From NCBI RefSeq assembly GCF_002964665.1, contig NZ_PQBZ01000034.1:992429-1056428 (forward strand): a stretch of DNA of 64,000 nucleotides. Direction: 5' to 3'. The position numbers were made by a program, and so were the translations under genes. Every line of letters begins with the position of its first letter. The stretch's first letter is position 1. This DNA comes from Pseudoalteromonas sp. T1lg23B (lineage in GTDB: Bacteria > Pseudomonadota > Gammaproteobacteria > Enterobacterales > Alteromonadaceae). The notes beneath the pieces were generated by a model. It made no database searches, was not told where the DNA came from, and worked only from the letters and a program-made list of their open reading frames with translations. Shown piece after piece: positions 55,198 to 64,000 of the stretch.

Positions 55198-55794
55198 TCA
55201 ATATTCACTGCGATAGATCAAACCATCGCGCTGCTGTACTTTTTCATCGGACCACATCACATTGATGGGGATCTCTGTTGTTGCCGCAGAGACAATTCGG
55301 CCACTTTGCATGTCTATGAGTCTGGCATTTACGATATATGCATGCTGTTGCTGGGTTAGTGTACCTGCAACAACGAAGTCAATGTTCTGACGTTCACGTA
55401 GATTATCTATATTTCGACTGATCATACTATCGGCATTTGCCAGCAGAGTAAGTTGATTTTCTAAACGGTGTTCTACCGTGTGATAGCCCAACTGAGTAAA
55501 CTGTGTGAGCAAGCTTTCTTGAATCTGCTGGCTCAAACCAGAAGCTTGTTGACTAGCTAGTTTTTCCCCTAAACCGTCGGCCCTGAAAAAGCTCATCACA
55601 GCGATTCTCGCATTACGTTTACGCACACCTGATATGTTGCTTAGTTGCACACTTAAATCACCAATATACTGGTGAACAGTATAGCCAGCCATCTTCTTTT
55701 CTGGTGTTACATACAACGGATGTTGTTTTTTGACGTCATTGGGACTTTGACACCCAATCAAGCCAACACATAGCGCAAGTAGTAAAAACCGCAT
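55198..55794 (-). CDS. FlgO-like outer-membrane lipoprotein C
   Basis: A 198-residue lipoprotein (LIGC, C15), the most divergent of the three. FlgO-type body: VHQYIGDLSVQLSNISGVRKRNARIAVMSFFRADGLGEKLASQQASGLSQQIQESLLTQFTQLGYHTVEHRLENQLTLLANADSMISRNIDNLRERQNIDFVVAGTLTQQQHAYIVNARLIDMQSGRIVSAA. First gene of the operon, with a sigma54 and a sigma28 element upstream. Confidence 0.85.
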   Translation of the reverse strand: MRFLLLALCVGLIGCQSPNDVKKQHPLYVTPEKKMAGYTVHQYIGDLSVQLSNISGVRKRNARIAVMSFFRADGLGEKLASQQASGLSQQIQESLLTQFTQLGYHTVEHRLENQLTLLANADSMISRNIDNLRERQNIDFVVAGTLTQQQHAYIVNARLIDMQSGRIVSAATTEIPINVMWSDEKVQQRDGLIYRSEY

Positions 55795-55831
55795 GATTGT
55801 TTAACCTAAGTAAATAACTATGATTGTTCGA

Positions 55832-55847
55832 TGCAAAAAGCATACCT
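55832..55847 (-). promoter_or_regulatory. Sigma54 promoter of the FlgO-like operon
   Basis: AGGTATGCTTTTTGCA on the - strand: GG and GC at exact spacing, TTGCA perfect, the base before GG is A rather than T. About 38 nt before the first codon. Confidence 0.7.
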
Positions 55848-55926
55848 AAACGAGTCAATCAAGCATCCTGCAACGTAAAAACCTTATTTCTATTTCCTAA
55901 GCGTTACGTTTACTGACCTAACGTTT

Positions 55927-55953
55927 ATATCGGCTGCTTCTGCGATAGATTTA
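55927..55953 (-). promoter_or_regulatory. Sigma28 promoter of the FlgO-like operon
   Basis: TAAA-N15-GCCGATAT on the - strand. It lies about 80 bp upstream of the sigma54 element, so the operon could have both an early and a late promoter. Confidence 0.8.
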
Positions 55954-55989
55954 GTATGGCAATACTTTGCCGCTACAAACGAGTCTATA

Positions 55990-56026
55990 AACAAAAAAGG
56001 TGCCACATTAGGCACCTTTTTTGTTA
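55990..56026. terminator. Bidirectional intrinsic terminator after galU
   Basis: AAAAAAGGTGCC-ACATTA-GGCACCTTTTTT: long stem with A and T tracts on both sides. It ends galU transcription on the - strand. Confidence 0.93.
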
Positions 56027-56041
56027 ACGTTACTGACTGCT

Positions 56042-56920
56042 TTAAAGAATGCTTTTTATATGAGCTTTCAGTTCTTTACTGAACTCACTACGTCTCAATG
56101 CATATTCAACATTTGCCTGTAAATAGCCAAGTTTGCTGCCACAATCATGGCTTTTACCTTTCATCGCATATGCTTGTACCTTTTCCTTTTCCATCAACAT
56201 CGCAATAGCGTCCGTCAATTGAATTTCACCACCAGCACCCAGTGGCGTCTTTGCCAGTAAAGGCCAAATATTTTTACTTAGCACATATCGGCCTACAACA
56301 GCCAAATTCGAAGGAGCCTCGTCAACATGCGGTTTCTCAACCAAGCTATTTAAATCTGCACTTTCACCCGCTTTGAGCTTATTATCACCGATATCTGCAA
56401 TACCGAATTTATCGACGTCTTTATGCGCCACAGGCTCCACCATAATTTGGCTTTGCCCATTTTCGTGAAAACGCTTGATCATTTGCGCTAAGTTGTCTTT
56501 AGACAAATCACTCGCCGCTTCATCAATTAATACATCAGGTAACATAACTACAAATGGCGCATCACCAATTATTGGAGCAGCACAGTTGATAGCATGACCA
56601 AGCCCTTTAGCTTCGCCTTGACGTACATGAATAATCGTTACGTCTGCAGGACAAATTGACTGAACTTCTTCAAGCAACTGACGCTTTACACGTTTCTCTA
56701 ACATCGCTTCAAGTTCAAAGCTGGTGTCAAAGTGGTTTTCAATTGAGTTTTTACTCGAATGCGTAACCAAAACAATTTCTTTGACACCAGCCATCACCGC
56801 TTCATTAACAACATATTGAATAAGCGGCTTATCTACAATGGGTAGCATTTCTTTTGGAATAGCTTTGGTTGCAGGTAGCATTCTAGTGCCTAAGCCAGCA
56901 ACTGGAATAACAACTTTCAT
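56042..56920 (-). CDS. galU: UTP-glucose-1-phosphate uridylyltransferase GalU
   Basis: A 292-residue Gal[42 protein letters not shown] at the start, [22 protein letters not shown] and [22 protein letters not shown], all typical. It makes UDP-glucose in the cytoplasm. It follows thyA by 8 nt and is ended by a strong terminator. Confidence 0.96.
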   Translation of the reverse strand: MKVVIPVAGLGTRMLPATKAIPKEMLPIVDKPLIQYVVNEAVMAGVKEIVLVTHSSKNSIENHFDTSFELEAMLEKRVKRQLLEEVQSICPADVTIIHVRQGEAKGLGHAINCAAPIIGDAPFVVMLPDVLIDEAASDLSKDNLAQMIKRFHENGQSQIMVEPVAHKDVDKFGIADIGDNKLKAGESADLNSLVEKPHVDEAPSNLAVVGRYVLSKNIWPLLAKTPLGAGGEIQLTDAIAMLMEKEKVQAYAMKGKSHDCGSKLGYLQANVEYALRRSEFSKELKAHIKSIL

Positions 56921-56928
56921 TAAATCTC

Positions 56929-57762
56929 CTAAATAGCAACTGGTGCTTTAATATGGGGATGAGCTTGATACCCTTCAAGCTCAAAGTCTTCATAGGTAAA
57001 CGAAAATATATCTTTTACCTCTGGGTTAATCTTCATCGTAGGCTTTGCATATGGCGTCCGTGAGAGTTGCTCATCAACCTGTTCTAGGTGATTCAAATAC
57101 AAGTGAGCATCACCAAACGTGTGGATAAAATCTCCGGGTTGCAAACCACACACTTGTGCAACCATCATAGTCAGCAGAGCATAGCTGGCGATATTAAATG
57201 GCACGCCCAAGAAAATATCACCACTTCTTTGATAAAGTTGACATGACAGCTTGCCATCCAACACATAAAATTGAAATAACGTGTGGCAAGGAGGTAATGC
57301 TTGCTTACCCATTGCGGCGTTTTCTTTTGGAGAATACTGTGTATCTGGCAATAACGCCGGATTCCAAGCACTCACAATCAGTCTGCGAGAATCTGGGTTG
57401 GTTTTAATTTGCTGGATCAGCTCTTTTATTTGGTCAACCACTTGACCATCTTCGCCCGTCCATGAACGCCACTGCTTGCCATAAACAGGACCCAATTCAC
57501 CTTCATCAGTGGCCCATTCATCCCAAATTTTCACACCATTGTCTTGCAGATACGCGATGTTCGTCTCACCTTTCAAGAACCACAATAGTTCGTGGATGAT
57601 AGAGCGAAGGTGGCACTTTTTGGTCGTCACAAGAGGAAAACCCTCTTGCAGATTAAAGCGCATTTGATAGCCAAAAACACTGATGGTTCCAGTGCCAGTT
57701 CTGTCTTGTTTTACAGTGCCATGTTCTTTGACATAGCGCATTAACTCTAAATATTGTTTCAT
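56929..57762 (-). CDS. thyA: Thymidylate synthase ThyA, with a 13-residue insertion
   Basis: A 277-residue ThyA: converts dUMP to dTMP using methylene-THF. Catalytic Cys159 in [32 protein letters not shown] and the C-terminal KAPVAI are all intact. The enteric enzyme is 264 residues with the Cys at 146. The difference is a 13-residue insertion ([14 protein letters not shown]) just before the Cys. It lies 14 nt after lgt. Confidence 0.96.
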   Translation of the reverse strand: MKQYLELMRYVKEHGTVKQDRTGTGTISVFGYQMRFNLQEGFPLVTTKKCHLRSIIHELLWFLKGETNIAYLQDNGVKIWDEWATDEGELGPVYGKQWRSWTGEDGQVVDQIKELIQQIKTNPDSRRLIVSAWNPALLPDTQYSPKENAAMGKQALPPCHTLFQFYVLDGKLSCQLYQRSGDIFLGVPFNIASYALLTMMVAQVCGLQPGDFIHTFGDAHLYLNHLEQVDEQLSRTPYAKPTMKINPEVKDIFSFTYEDFELEGYQAHPHIKAPVAI

Positions 57763-57776
57763 AGCAACGGTCTTAA

Positions 57777-58580
57777 TTACTTCTCAGTGTGACTCAATGA
57801 GGGCTGTGCTTTATACGCCCATGCAATCAATGCGGCGCCAGCAAGCACCATAGGCAAAGACAATATCTGCCCTTGTGAAATCATCCCTGCATATAATCCA
57901 ATGTGCGCGTCTGGTTCTCTGAAGTACTCGATACCAAAACGAAACACACCATAGCCAAATAAAAACAGTCCAGCAATACTTCCAGCTGGTCTTGGCTTCT
58001 TCGCGAACCAAATTAGCATTATAAATAACACTAATCCCTCAAAAAATGCTTCATACAACTGTGAGGGGTGTCTTGGTAAAGGACCACCTGTTGGGAATAC
58101 AAATGCCCATGGTACATCCGTCGTACGTCCCCAAAGTTCGCCATTGATAAAGTTGCCAATTCGCCCTGCCATTAGACCAACAGGAACAAGCGGGACCACA
58201 AAGTCCCCTACTGACAAAATTGATTTTTTTGTACGCCAAGCAAATACAACAATGGCAGTTATAACGCCAAGTGCCCCACCGTGAAACGACATTCCACCTT
58301 GATCAATCCTCAGAAGGTAGATTGGGTTTTCAATAAAATATGAAAACTGATAAAACAGCACGTAACCTATACGCCCACCTAAAATGACCCCGAGCATACT
58401 ATAAAACAACAAATCGCTGACTTGTTCTTTGCTCCACCCAGAGTTTGGCTTTTCGGCCTGTTTATTTGCCATCCACATTGCAAACAAAAAACCAATTAAA
58501 TACATCACACCGTACCAACGTACGCTGAGCGGACCTATCGAAAAAATAATTGGGTCTATTTGTGGAAATTGCAAAGCCAT
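57777..58580 (-). CDS. lgt: Prolipoprotein diacylglyceryl transferase Lgt
   Basis: A 267-residue multi-pass membrane protein: [49 protein letters not shown] (catalytic His), [14 protein letters not shown] and [17 protein letters not shown]. It adds diacylglycerol to lipobox Cys, needed by FlgH, FlgP and the FlgO-like proteins in this window. It lies 9 nt after the TSUP gene. Confidence 0.96.
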   Translation of the reverse strand: MALQFPQIDPIIFSIGPLSVRWYGVMYLIGFLFAMWMANKQAEKPNSGWSKEQVSDLLFYSMLGVILGGRIGYVLFYQFSYFIENPIYLLRIDQGGMSFHGGALGVITAIVVFAWRTKKSILSVGDFVVPLVPVGLMAGRIGNFINGELWGRTTDVPWAFVFPTGGPLPRHPSQLYEAFFEGLVLFIMLIWFAKKPRPAGSIAGLFLFGYGVFRFGIEYFREPDAHIGLYAGMISQGQILSLPMVLAGAALIAWAYKAQPSLSHTEK

Positions 58581-58589
58581 CGCGTTTCC

Positions 58590-59399
58590 TTAACTAATGA
58601 TCATATTAATAGCAATTACTAGTAGCAATGCTGCGAAAATTTTCTTTATGGTCGACACAGGTAAAAACTGAGTTGACTTTGCTCCCAAAGGTGCCATAAA
58701 CCACGAAGTGAGCACTATACCAAACAAAGCTGGCAAATAGATGAACCCAGCAAAACCTTGTGAAAAAGTATAATGGGCACTCCCTGCGGTAATATAACCC
58801 AGTGAACCGAACAAGGCGATAACAATGCCACAAGCTGAAGCACAACCGATAGCTTTTCTCATATCCATGGAAAAAAAGCTCAGTAAAGGCACGATTAAAG
58901 CTCCCCCTCCAATGCCTATCATCGCTGACAATCCGCCCATAACAGAGGTTAAGGCTCCCAGCACGGGGCCACTTGGTAGGGCGCGCTGTGTAACACTTTT
59001 CTTTGAGCTACTGTATAGCATTTTGATGGCGATCAATACCACGCTCACGGCAAAAATACTTCTGATCACAGGCTCTGGTAGCAACGCTGCTAAAAAGCCG
59101 CTAATTAAAGCACCAAATGCAACGCCTCCCATCACATATGGCGCGATATGCCACGGCACATTTTTGTTACGATGGTGCGCCAACGCTGAGGAAGTTGACG
59201 TAAAAAGAATTGAGGCCAGTGAAGTAGCAATTGCCACCAAGACAATTTGAGACTCGGGTACAATATTAAAATAACGCAAAATACCAGACAAAACCGGTAC
59301 AATGACTAAACCACCACCTATGCCGAGCAACCCAGCGAGGAAACCAACAAAACTCCCAAGCAATGCGCAGCTGACTACCAGCAAAATGGCTTCGCTCAT
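58590..59399 (-). CDS. TSUP-family (TauE/SafE) anion permease
   Basis: A 269-residue membrane protein with about eight hydrophobic segments and two internal repeats: GFLAGLLGIGGGLVIVPVLS and VMGGLSAMIGIGGGALIVPLLSFF, the TauE/SafE signature. It exports or imports sulfite-type or related anions. It sits in the conserved rppH-ptsP-TSUP-lgt-thyA order. Confidence 0.92.
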   Translation of the reverse strand: MSEAILLVVSCALLGSFVGFLAGLLGIGGGLVIVPVLSGILRYFNIVPESQIVLVAIATSLASILFTSTSSALAHHRNKNVPWHIAPYVMGGVAFGALISGFLAALLPEPVIRSIFAVSVVLIAIKMLYSSSKKSVTQRALPSGPVLGALTSVMGGLSAMIGIGGGALIVPLLSFFSMDMRKAIGCASACGIVIALFGSLGYITAGSAHYTFSQGFAGFIYLPALFGIVLTSWFMAPLGAKSTQFLPVSTIKKIFAALLLVIAINMIIS

Positions 59400-59474
59400 A
59401 TACTTATATCTCTCATTTATTTGAGCGCGCTATGGTAACGCATTATCCGTTACAGTGCACCCTTGCACGGTTTT

Positions 59475-61745
59475 CTATTTGGACTGATAAAATAGTTCGC
59501 TGAAATTATGCTCAATCATAAAATTGCGCAATAGACGGTGGACTTGTTTAGCTGAAGATTGCGCTAAACATTCCTGCAGAAGTGATTCCATACTGCTGAC
59601 ATGCAATCGACGTAGCACCCACTTAACTTTACTCAAAGAAGAAATATTCATACTCAATCGTCTGTAACCCATAGCAACCAACAAAATTGCCCCTTCAGGT
59701 TCACCACCCAGTTCACCACACAAACTAAAGGGCAGTTCAAACTCCTGACAGCTTTTGGCAATACTATTTAAAACGCGTAAAACGCTTGGATGATAAGGGT
59801 CGAACAAATCAGCTACCTGTGCATTGTTTCTGTCTACCGCTAACAAGTATTGAGTAAGGTCATTACTGCCCACTGAGCAAAAATCAACTTTTTTGGACCA
59901 TTCAGGCAGTAAAAATACACTGGACGGTACTTCCAACATCACACCTATTTCTGGCTTGTCAATCAATAAGAATTGATCAGCCCACTCTTCTTGTAGCTCA
60001 AAGTACGCCTGCTCAAGCAAGGCAAGTGTTTCATCGACTTCTTCGGTATGGCTCACCATAGGCAACATAATGCGTAAGTTACCCAGACCGGTATTAGCCT
60101 TAATCATGGCCTTTAATTGGTCTAGAAATAGTTCTGGGTGGTCCAGTGAAACGCGTATTCCACGCCAACCAAGAAACGGATTTTCTTCTTTAATATCAAA
60201 GTAATCTAGTACCTTATCGCCGCCGATGTCTAGCGTACGCATTACCACAGGTTCGGGGTGATACCGAGTCAACACCTCTCGATACCAGACTTCCTGCTCA
60301 CTTTGTGATGGAAACCGACCCTTTTGCATAAACCAAGCTTCAGTGCGATAAAGCCCTACCCCATCACAGTATTTTGCTGTCAATGATTCGGTACTTAAGT
60401 CTAAACCTGCATTGAGCAGTAAACTAATACGCTCACCATCGAGAGTCACTGGAGGCAAGGCATGTTCAGCTTCAAACTTGTCATGCAATAAACTTTCTTG
60501 ATGACGCATCTGCTCGTATTCATGGCGCAACGCTTGAGAGGGTGAAATATAAACTCGCCCTGCATAAGCATCCAAAATCATTTCCTTACCCTCTAACTGG
60601 AGTAACGGTATGTCCTCTATGCCCCAAATTGCAGGGATCCCCATCGCTCTGGTCAAAATAGAGGCATGAGAGTTAGCTGCACCATGTACGCTCACCACTC
60701 CCTTTAACTTTTCTTTGGGCACCTCAGCAAGCATACTCGGTGTGAGTGTATGAGTGACCAAGATAGTATTATCTGGGTAGGATTTAACCGCATGTTCTGT
60801 ACTAACCAGATGGTGAAGCACACGCAAACCGATGTCTTTGACATCTACCGCACGCTCTTTAATGTAAGGGTCTTTCATCTCATTAAACTGATGTACCAAA
60901 CTCTCAATAACATGCTTGAGCGCACTCTTGGCATTCCAGCCTAAATTTAGCTGCGCATCTACCTGCTGTCCCAGACTCTGAGCATCTAACAACTGCTGAT
61001 AAACTTCAAAAACCGCCAACGCTTCTTTTGGAATACTGTCACTGAGCGTGTTGGCTAGAATATGAAACTCTTGACGTGTCGCGGCAACAGCCTGCAAAAA
61101 TAGCTGTCTCTGCTGCTCCGTATGCTCAGCCTTTTGCGGTTCAATACTATCAAAGTCTAACTTTGGCAGAACCACATAACCTTCACCAATCGCAATACCA
61201 GGCGCACTCGAAACCCCCTTAAGTACTGAGGTTTGGTGGGCAGTTGCTTCTTGCGCGAATATCGTTTGTATCTCAGCATGTGCCAACTGAGATGCCAACT
61301 GAGCTGACAAAGTAATTAAAAATGATTCTTCATCATGACTAAAAACACGCGCCATTTTCTGCTGAACCACAATAACCCCAAGTACTTTGCGCTGATGCAC
61401 AACGGGCACAGATAAAAAGGCGTTATACCCTTCTTCATTTACTTCTGGAGATAATTTAAACCGCGGGTGAGATTGGGCGTGGGCTATGTTTATTGGTTCT
61501 TCACGTTGGGCAACTAAGCCAACTAATCCTTCTGTAAAACCGATACGAAATTGACCGATGGCTTGTGGATTCAAACCATCGCTGGCCATTAAAACAAAGT
61601 TATCTTGTGTGTAATCAGCGAAATAAATTGAGCAACATTCTGTGTTCATGGCCTCTTTGACCAAGGTAACAAATTGCGTCAGCGCATCCTCTAAATTGGC
61701 TTGCTGTGAAACCGACTCCACTATCGACCGCAACGTTGCTAACAC
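59475..61745 (-). CDS. ptsP: Nitrogen-PTS phosphoenolpyruvate-protein phosphotransferase PtsP
   Basis: A 756-residue enzyme I(Ntr). The N-terminal GAF domain (1-165) is followed by the EI N-domain, the phosphohistidine in GAANSHASILTRAMGIPAIWG, and the PEP-binding barrel (RTLDIGGDK, NPFLGWRGIRV, CSVGSNDLTQYLLAVDRNN, FSLCGELGGEP). It phosphorylates NPr in nitrogen/potassium signalling. It follows rppH by 11 nt. Confidence 0.96.
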   Translation of the reverse strand: MLATLRSIVESVSQQANLEDALTQFVTLVKEAMNTECCSIYFADYTQDNFVLMASDGLNPQAIGQFRIGFTEGLVGLVAQREEPINIAHAQSHPRFKLSPEVNEEGYNAFLSVPVVHQRKVLGVIVVQQKMARVFSHDEESFLITLSAQLASQLAHAEIQTIFAQEATAHQTSVLKGVSSAPGIAIGEGYVVLPKLDFDSIEPQKAEHTEQQRQLFLQAVAATRQEFHILANTLSDSIPKEALAVFEVYQQLLDAQSLGQQVDAQLNLGWNAKSALKHVIESLVHQFNEMKDPYIKERAVDVKDIGLRVLHHLVSTEHAVKSYPDNTILVTHTLTPSMLAEVPKEKLKGVVSVHGAANSHASILTRAMGIPAIWGIEDIPLLQLEGKEMILDAYAGRVYISPSQALRHEYEQMRHQESLLHDKFEAEHALPPVTLDGERISLLLNAGLDLSTESLTAKYCDGVGLYRTEAWFMQKGRFPSQSEQEVWYREVLTRYHPEPVVMRTLDIGGDKVLDYFDIKEENPFLGWRGIRVSLDHPELFLDQLKAMIKANTGLGNLRIMLPMVSHTEEVDETLALLEQAYFELQEEWADQFLLIDKPEIGVMLEVPSSVFLLPEWSKKVDFCSVGSNDLTQYLLAVDRNNAQVADLFDPYHPSVLRVLNSIAKSCQEFELPFSLCGELGGEPEGAILLVAMGYRRLSMNISSLSKVKWVLRRLHVSSMESLLQECLAQSSAKQVHRLLRNFMIEHNFSELFYQSK

Positions 61746-61756
61746 TGTTCACTCCT

Positions 61757-62281
61757 TTATCGGCGTTGTCGCCAATTGGTATCTCGGCCTTGCTGTTCTT
61801 TTTTATTGAATGGCATCGCAAATGGCGCAAATTCTTTCATCACTCGCCGATACACATCTCTTTTAAAAGAAACAACTTGCCTAACTGGATACCAATAACT
61901 TACCCAGCGCCAATCATCAAACTCAGGGTGATGCGTATGTAGCAAATCTACATCTTCATCTTTACACCTAAGTTTAAGTAAAAACCATTTTTGCTTCTGG
62001 CCAATACAAACCGGACTTGAATCTCTGCGGATCAAACGTTTTGGTAGTTTGTAACGTAACCAGTGTTTTGAACTAGCTACTATCTCCACATCCTCAGGTT
62101 TTAAGCCAACTTCCTCATGCAGTTCACGATACATGGTTTGTTCTGGGGTCTCCCCCTCATCCACACCACCTTGGGGAAACTGCCACGAATGTTGACCAAA
62201 ACGCCGAGCCCAAAATACTTGCCCTTGGTTATTACAGATAACAATTCCGACATTGGCACGAAAACCTTCGGCATCAATCAC
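61757..62281 (-). CDS. rppH: RNA pyrophosphohydrolase RppH
   Basis: A 174-residue Nudix enzyme. Nudix box [28 protein letters not shown] is intact. It removes pyrophosphate from mRNA 5' ends, opening them to RNase E. The start is GTG at 62281 ([17 protein letters not shown]), which aligns with the E. coli start MIDDDGYRPN and has GAGG upstream. Confidence 0.96.
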   Translation of the reverse strand: MIDAEGFRANVGIVICNNQGQVFWARRFGQHSWQFPQGGVDEGETPEQTMYRELHEEVGLKPEDVEIVASSKHWLRYKLPKRLIRRDSSPVCIGQKQKWFLLKLRCKDEDVDLLHTHHPEFDDWRWVSYWYPVRQVVSFKRDVYRRVMKEFAPFAMPFNKKEQQGRDTNWRQRR

Positions 62282-62713
62282 CTTAGTGCCTCTTTTATAA
62301 GTCGATTTTTAATGATTGTTCCACAACTTCTCACACACAGCAAATATTATTCCTGCTTTTACTCAAGTTACTCACAGGTTGTACATAAAACTTCATAAGT
62401 ATGCTTAATTAACAAACAAATCCACAATTAAGTGATTTATACAGTACTTTCTCCACAGAAACTGTGGATAATTGTGTTCATATTGTTGTATTTATCCAAA
62501 ACCTGTCATCTCTAACAGGTTGAGCTTTGTAAATGAAAAATAAAAAACCATTTACTTTCAATAGGCTAAAAGAAAGCACTGGATATTTATGCGGGGAATA
62601 AATAGCCAAAATAAAGACAGTTCAAAAATCAGCCACTTACTTTATCAACATTTCTTTATTAAGCGCTCTTTGGTTACAATAATAGCCATTATCATCTTCA
62701 CAAGTTGCTCATC
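62282..62713. other. 432-bp intergenic region between rppH and mutH with DnaA-box-like sites
   Basis: No supported gene; short frames here have no family features. It is A/T-rich and holds a perfect TCCACAG-AAA-CTGTGGA inverted repeat (62452-62468), an AACCTGT/ACAGGTT inverted repeat (62500-62521) and a DnaA-box-like cluster: TTATCCACA perfect on - (62463-62471), TTCTCCACA on + (62449-62457) and TTATCCAAA on + (62492-62500). It must hold the rppH and mutH promoters, which I could not fix. Confidence 0.5.
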
Positions 62714-63388
62714 ATGTACAAACCACAGCCACCAGAGTCCATTACACAACTTATGCAGCGTGTTGATGCGATAGCTGGACTCACATTGGGTGAGTTGGCT
62801 GAACAATACCAGTTCAAAAGCCCAGAGCACCTGCTGCGCGAAAAAGGTTGGCCAGGGCAGCTTCTTGAATATGTACTTGGAGCCAGTGCTGGATCCAAAC
62901 CCGTTCCGGACTTTGAGCACTTAGGCATTGAGCTAAAATCACTTCCTATCGACTACCAAGGCAAACCCCTTGAAACCACGTATGTCTCAGTAGTGCCTTT
63001 AACAGGACTTACGGGAGCAACTTGGGAAGACAGTACTGTCAGAAAAAAGCTCAATCATGTGTTGTGGCTACCAGTACTCGCCCAACGAGACATACAGCCG
63101 GTAAATCGAACCGTGGGGCATGGCTTTTTATGGCAACCGACAGAGATACAAAATGCGCTGTTAAAACGAGACTGGGAAGAGCAAATAGAACTGATAGCAC
63201 TTGGCAGAGTTGAAGAGATATCTGGCCATTTGGGGCAAGTGATGCAAATAAGACCCAAGGCCGCTAATAGCCGTGTAACAACGGATGCCATCGGGCCGAA
63301 TGGCAAGCTCATAAAAACGTTACCGCGAGGGTTTTATTTAAAAACCAATTTCACACAAGGTATTTTGTATGACCAATTTAAAGCATAA
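62714..63388 (+). CDS. mutH: DNA mismatch repair endonuclease MutH
   Basis: A 224-residue MutH: LGELAEQYQFKSPEHLLREKGWPGQLLEYVLGASAGSKPVPDFEHLGIELKSLP has the catalytic D66, E73 and K75, and the C-terminal QIRPKAANS and LPRGFYLKTNFT are typical. It nicks the unmethylated GATC strand with MutS and MutL. ATG 62714 is preferred to TTG 62705. Confidence 0.96.
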   Translation: MYKPQPPESITQLMQRVDAIAGLTLGELAEQYQFKSPEHLLREKGWPGQLLEYVLGASAGSKPVPDFEHLGIELKSLPIDYQGKPLETTYVSVVPLTGLTGATWEDSTVRKKLNHVLWLPVLAQRDIQPVNRTVGHGFLWQPTEIQNALLKRDWEEQIELIALGRVEEISGHLGQVMQIRPKAANSRVTTDAIGPNGKLIKTLPRGFYLKTNFTQGILYDQFKA

Positions 63389-63420
63389 AAAAATGCCGCT
63401 ACTTTTTACGTAGCGGCATC
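63387..63420. terminator. Bidirectional intrinsic terminator between mutH and eno
   Basis: ATGCCGCTAC-TTTTTAC-GTAGCGGCAT: 10-bp perfect stem. On the - strand it is followed by seven T, ending eno. On + it is followed by CTTTC only, so it serves mutH less well. Confidence 0.9.
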
Positions 63421-63446
63421 TTTCAAGTCAATAACCAATATCTTGA

Positions 63447-64000
<554 letters not shown>

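Noticed and set aside
62589..62774. 61-codon open frame on + before mutH
   Set aside because: Overlaps the mutH start in another frame, no RBS, no recognisable features.

Overview
The window fits a marine, polarly flagellated gammaproteobacterium of the Alteromonadales, most likely Pseudoalteromonas. The reasons are the moderate-to-low GC, a Vibrio/Pseudoalteromonas-type flagellar locus (flgA-cheV-cheR-flgBCDEFGHIJKL, several flagellins, flaG-fliD-fliS-fliT, and the sheathed/polar-flagellum ring genes flgO, flgP and flgT), and the order rppH-ptsP-TSUP-lgt-thyA. Species assignment is inference; no search was run.

Layout. (1) 1-482: start of a divergent flagellin that runs off the left edge. 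(2) 707-9696: pseudaminic-acid (nonulosonate) genes. pseB, pseC and a Gfo/Idh oxidoreductase lie on +. On - lie an FkbM methyltransferase, pseI, an acyl carrier protein, a PseG-GNAT fusion and an acyl-AMP ligase. (3) 9754-28314: about 18.5 kb of tightly packed + strand glycan genes: a SpsF/PseF-type cytidylyltransferase, two SDR enzymes, a SIS isomerase, a split transketolase, a HAD phosphatase, a kinase-like protein, an oxygenase-methyltransferase fusion, several methyltransferases, a formyltransferase, a sulfotransferase, a frameshifted gene, an aminotransferase, a WbuC cupin, a domain-swapped HldE-like enzyme and a sugar-1-phosphate nucleotidyltransferase. (4) 28422-36642 (-): Maf flagellin glycosyltransferase, fliT, fliS, fliD, flaG and three tandem flagellins. 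(5) 36967-49557 (-): flgL to flgB, then cheR and cheV. (6) 49698-55794: flgA, flgM, flgN, flgP, flgT, a DUF1203 gene, tRNA-Arg(CCT) and three tandem FlgO-like lipoproteins. (7) 56042-64000: galU, thyA, lgt, TSUP, ptsP, rppH, mutH and the 3' part of eno.

How it works together. PseB, PseC, PseG/H, PseI and a cytidylyltransferase can make CMP-pseudaminic acid, and Maf, directly downstream of the filament chaperones, would place it on flagellin. The second cluster reads as a pathway for a heavily decorated, probably heptose-derived sugar: transketolase to a ketose phosphate, SIS isomerase, kinase/phosphatase, nucleotidyltransferase, then redox, amino, methyl, formyl and sulfo decoration. Its product and acceptor cannot be read from sequence.

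Regulation. I read sigma54 -24/-12 elements directly upstream of flgB, flgF, flgJ, flagellin 2, flgP, flgT and the flgO-like operon. I read sigma28 elements upstream of flagellins 1 and 3, flgM and (a second promoter) the flgO-like operon. This gives an unusually complete promoter map of the flagellar hierarchy.
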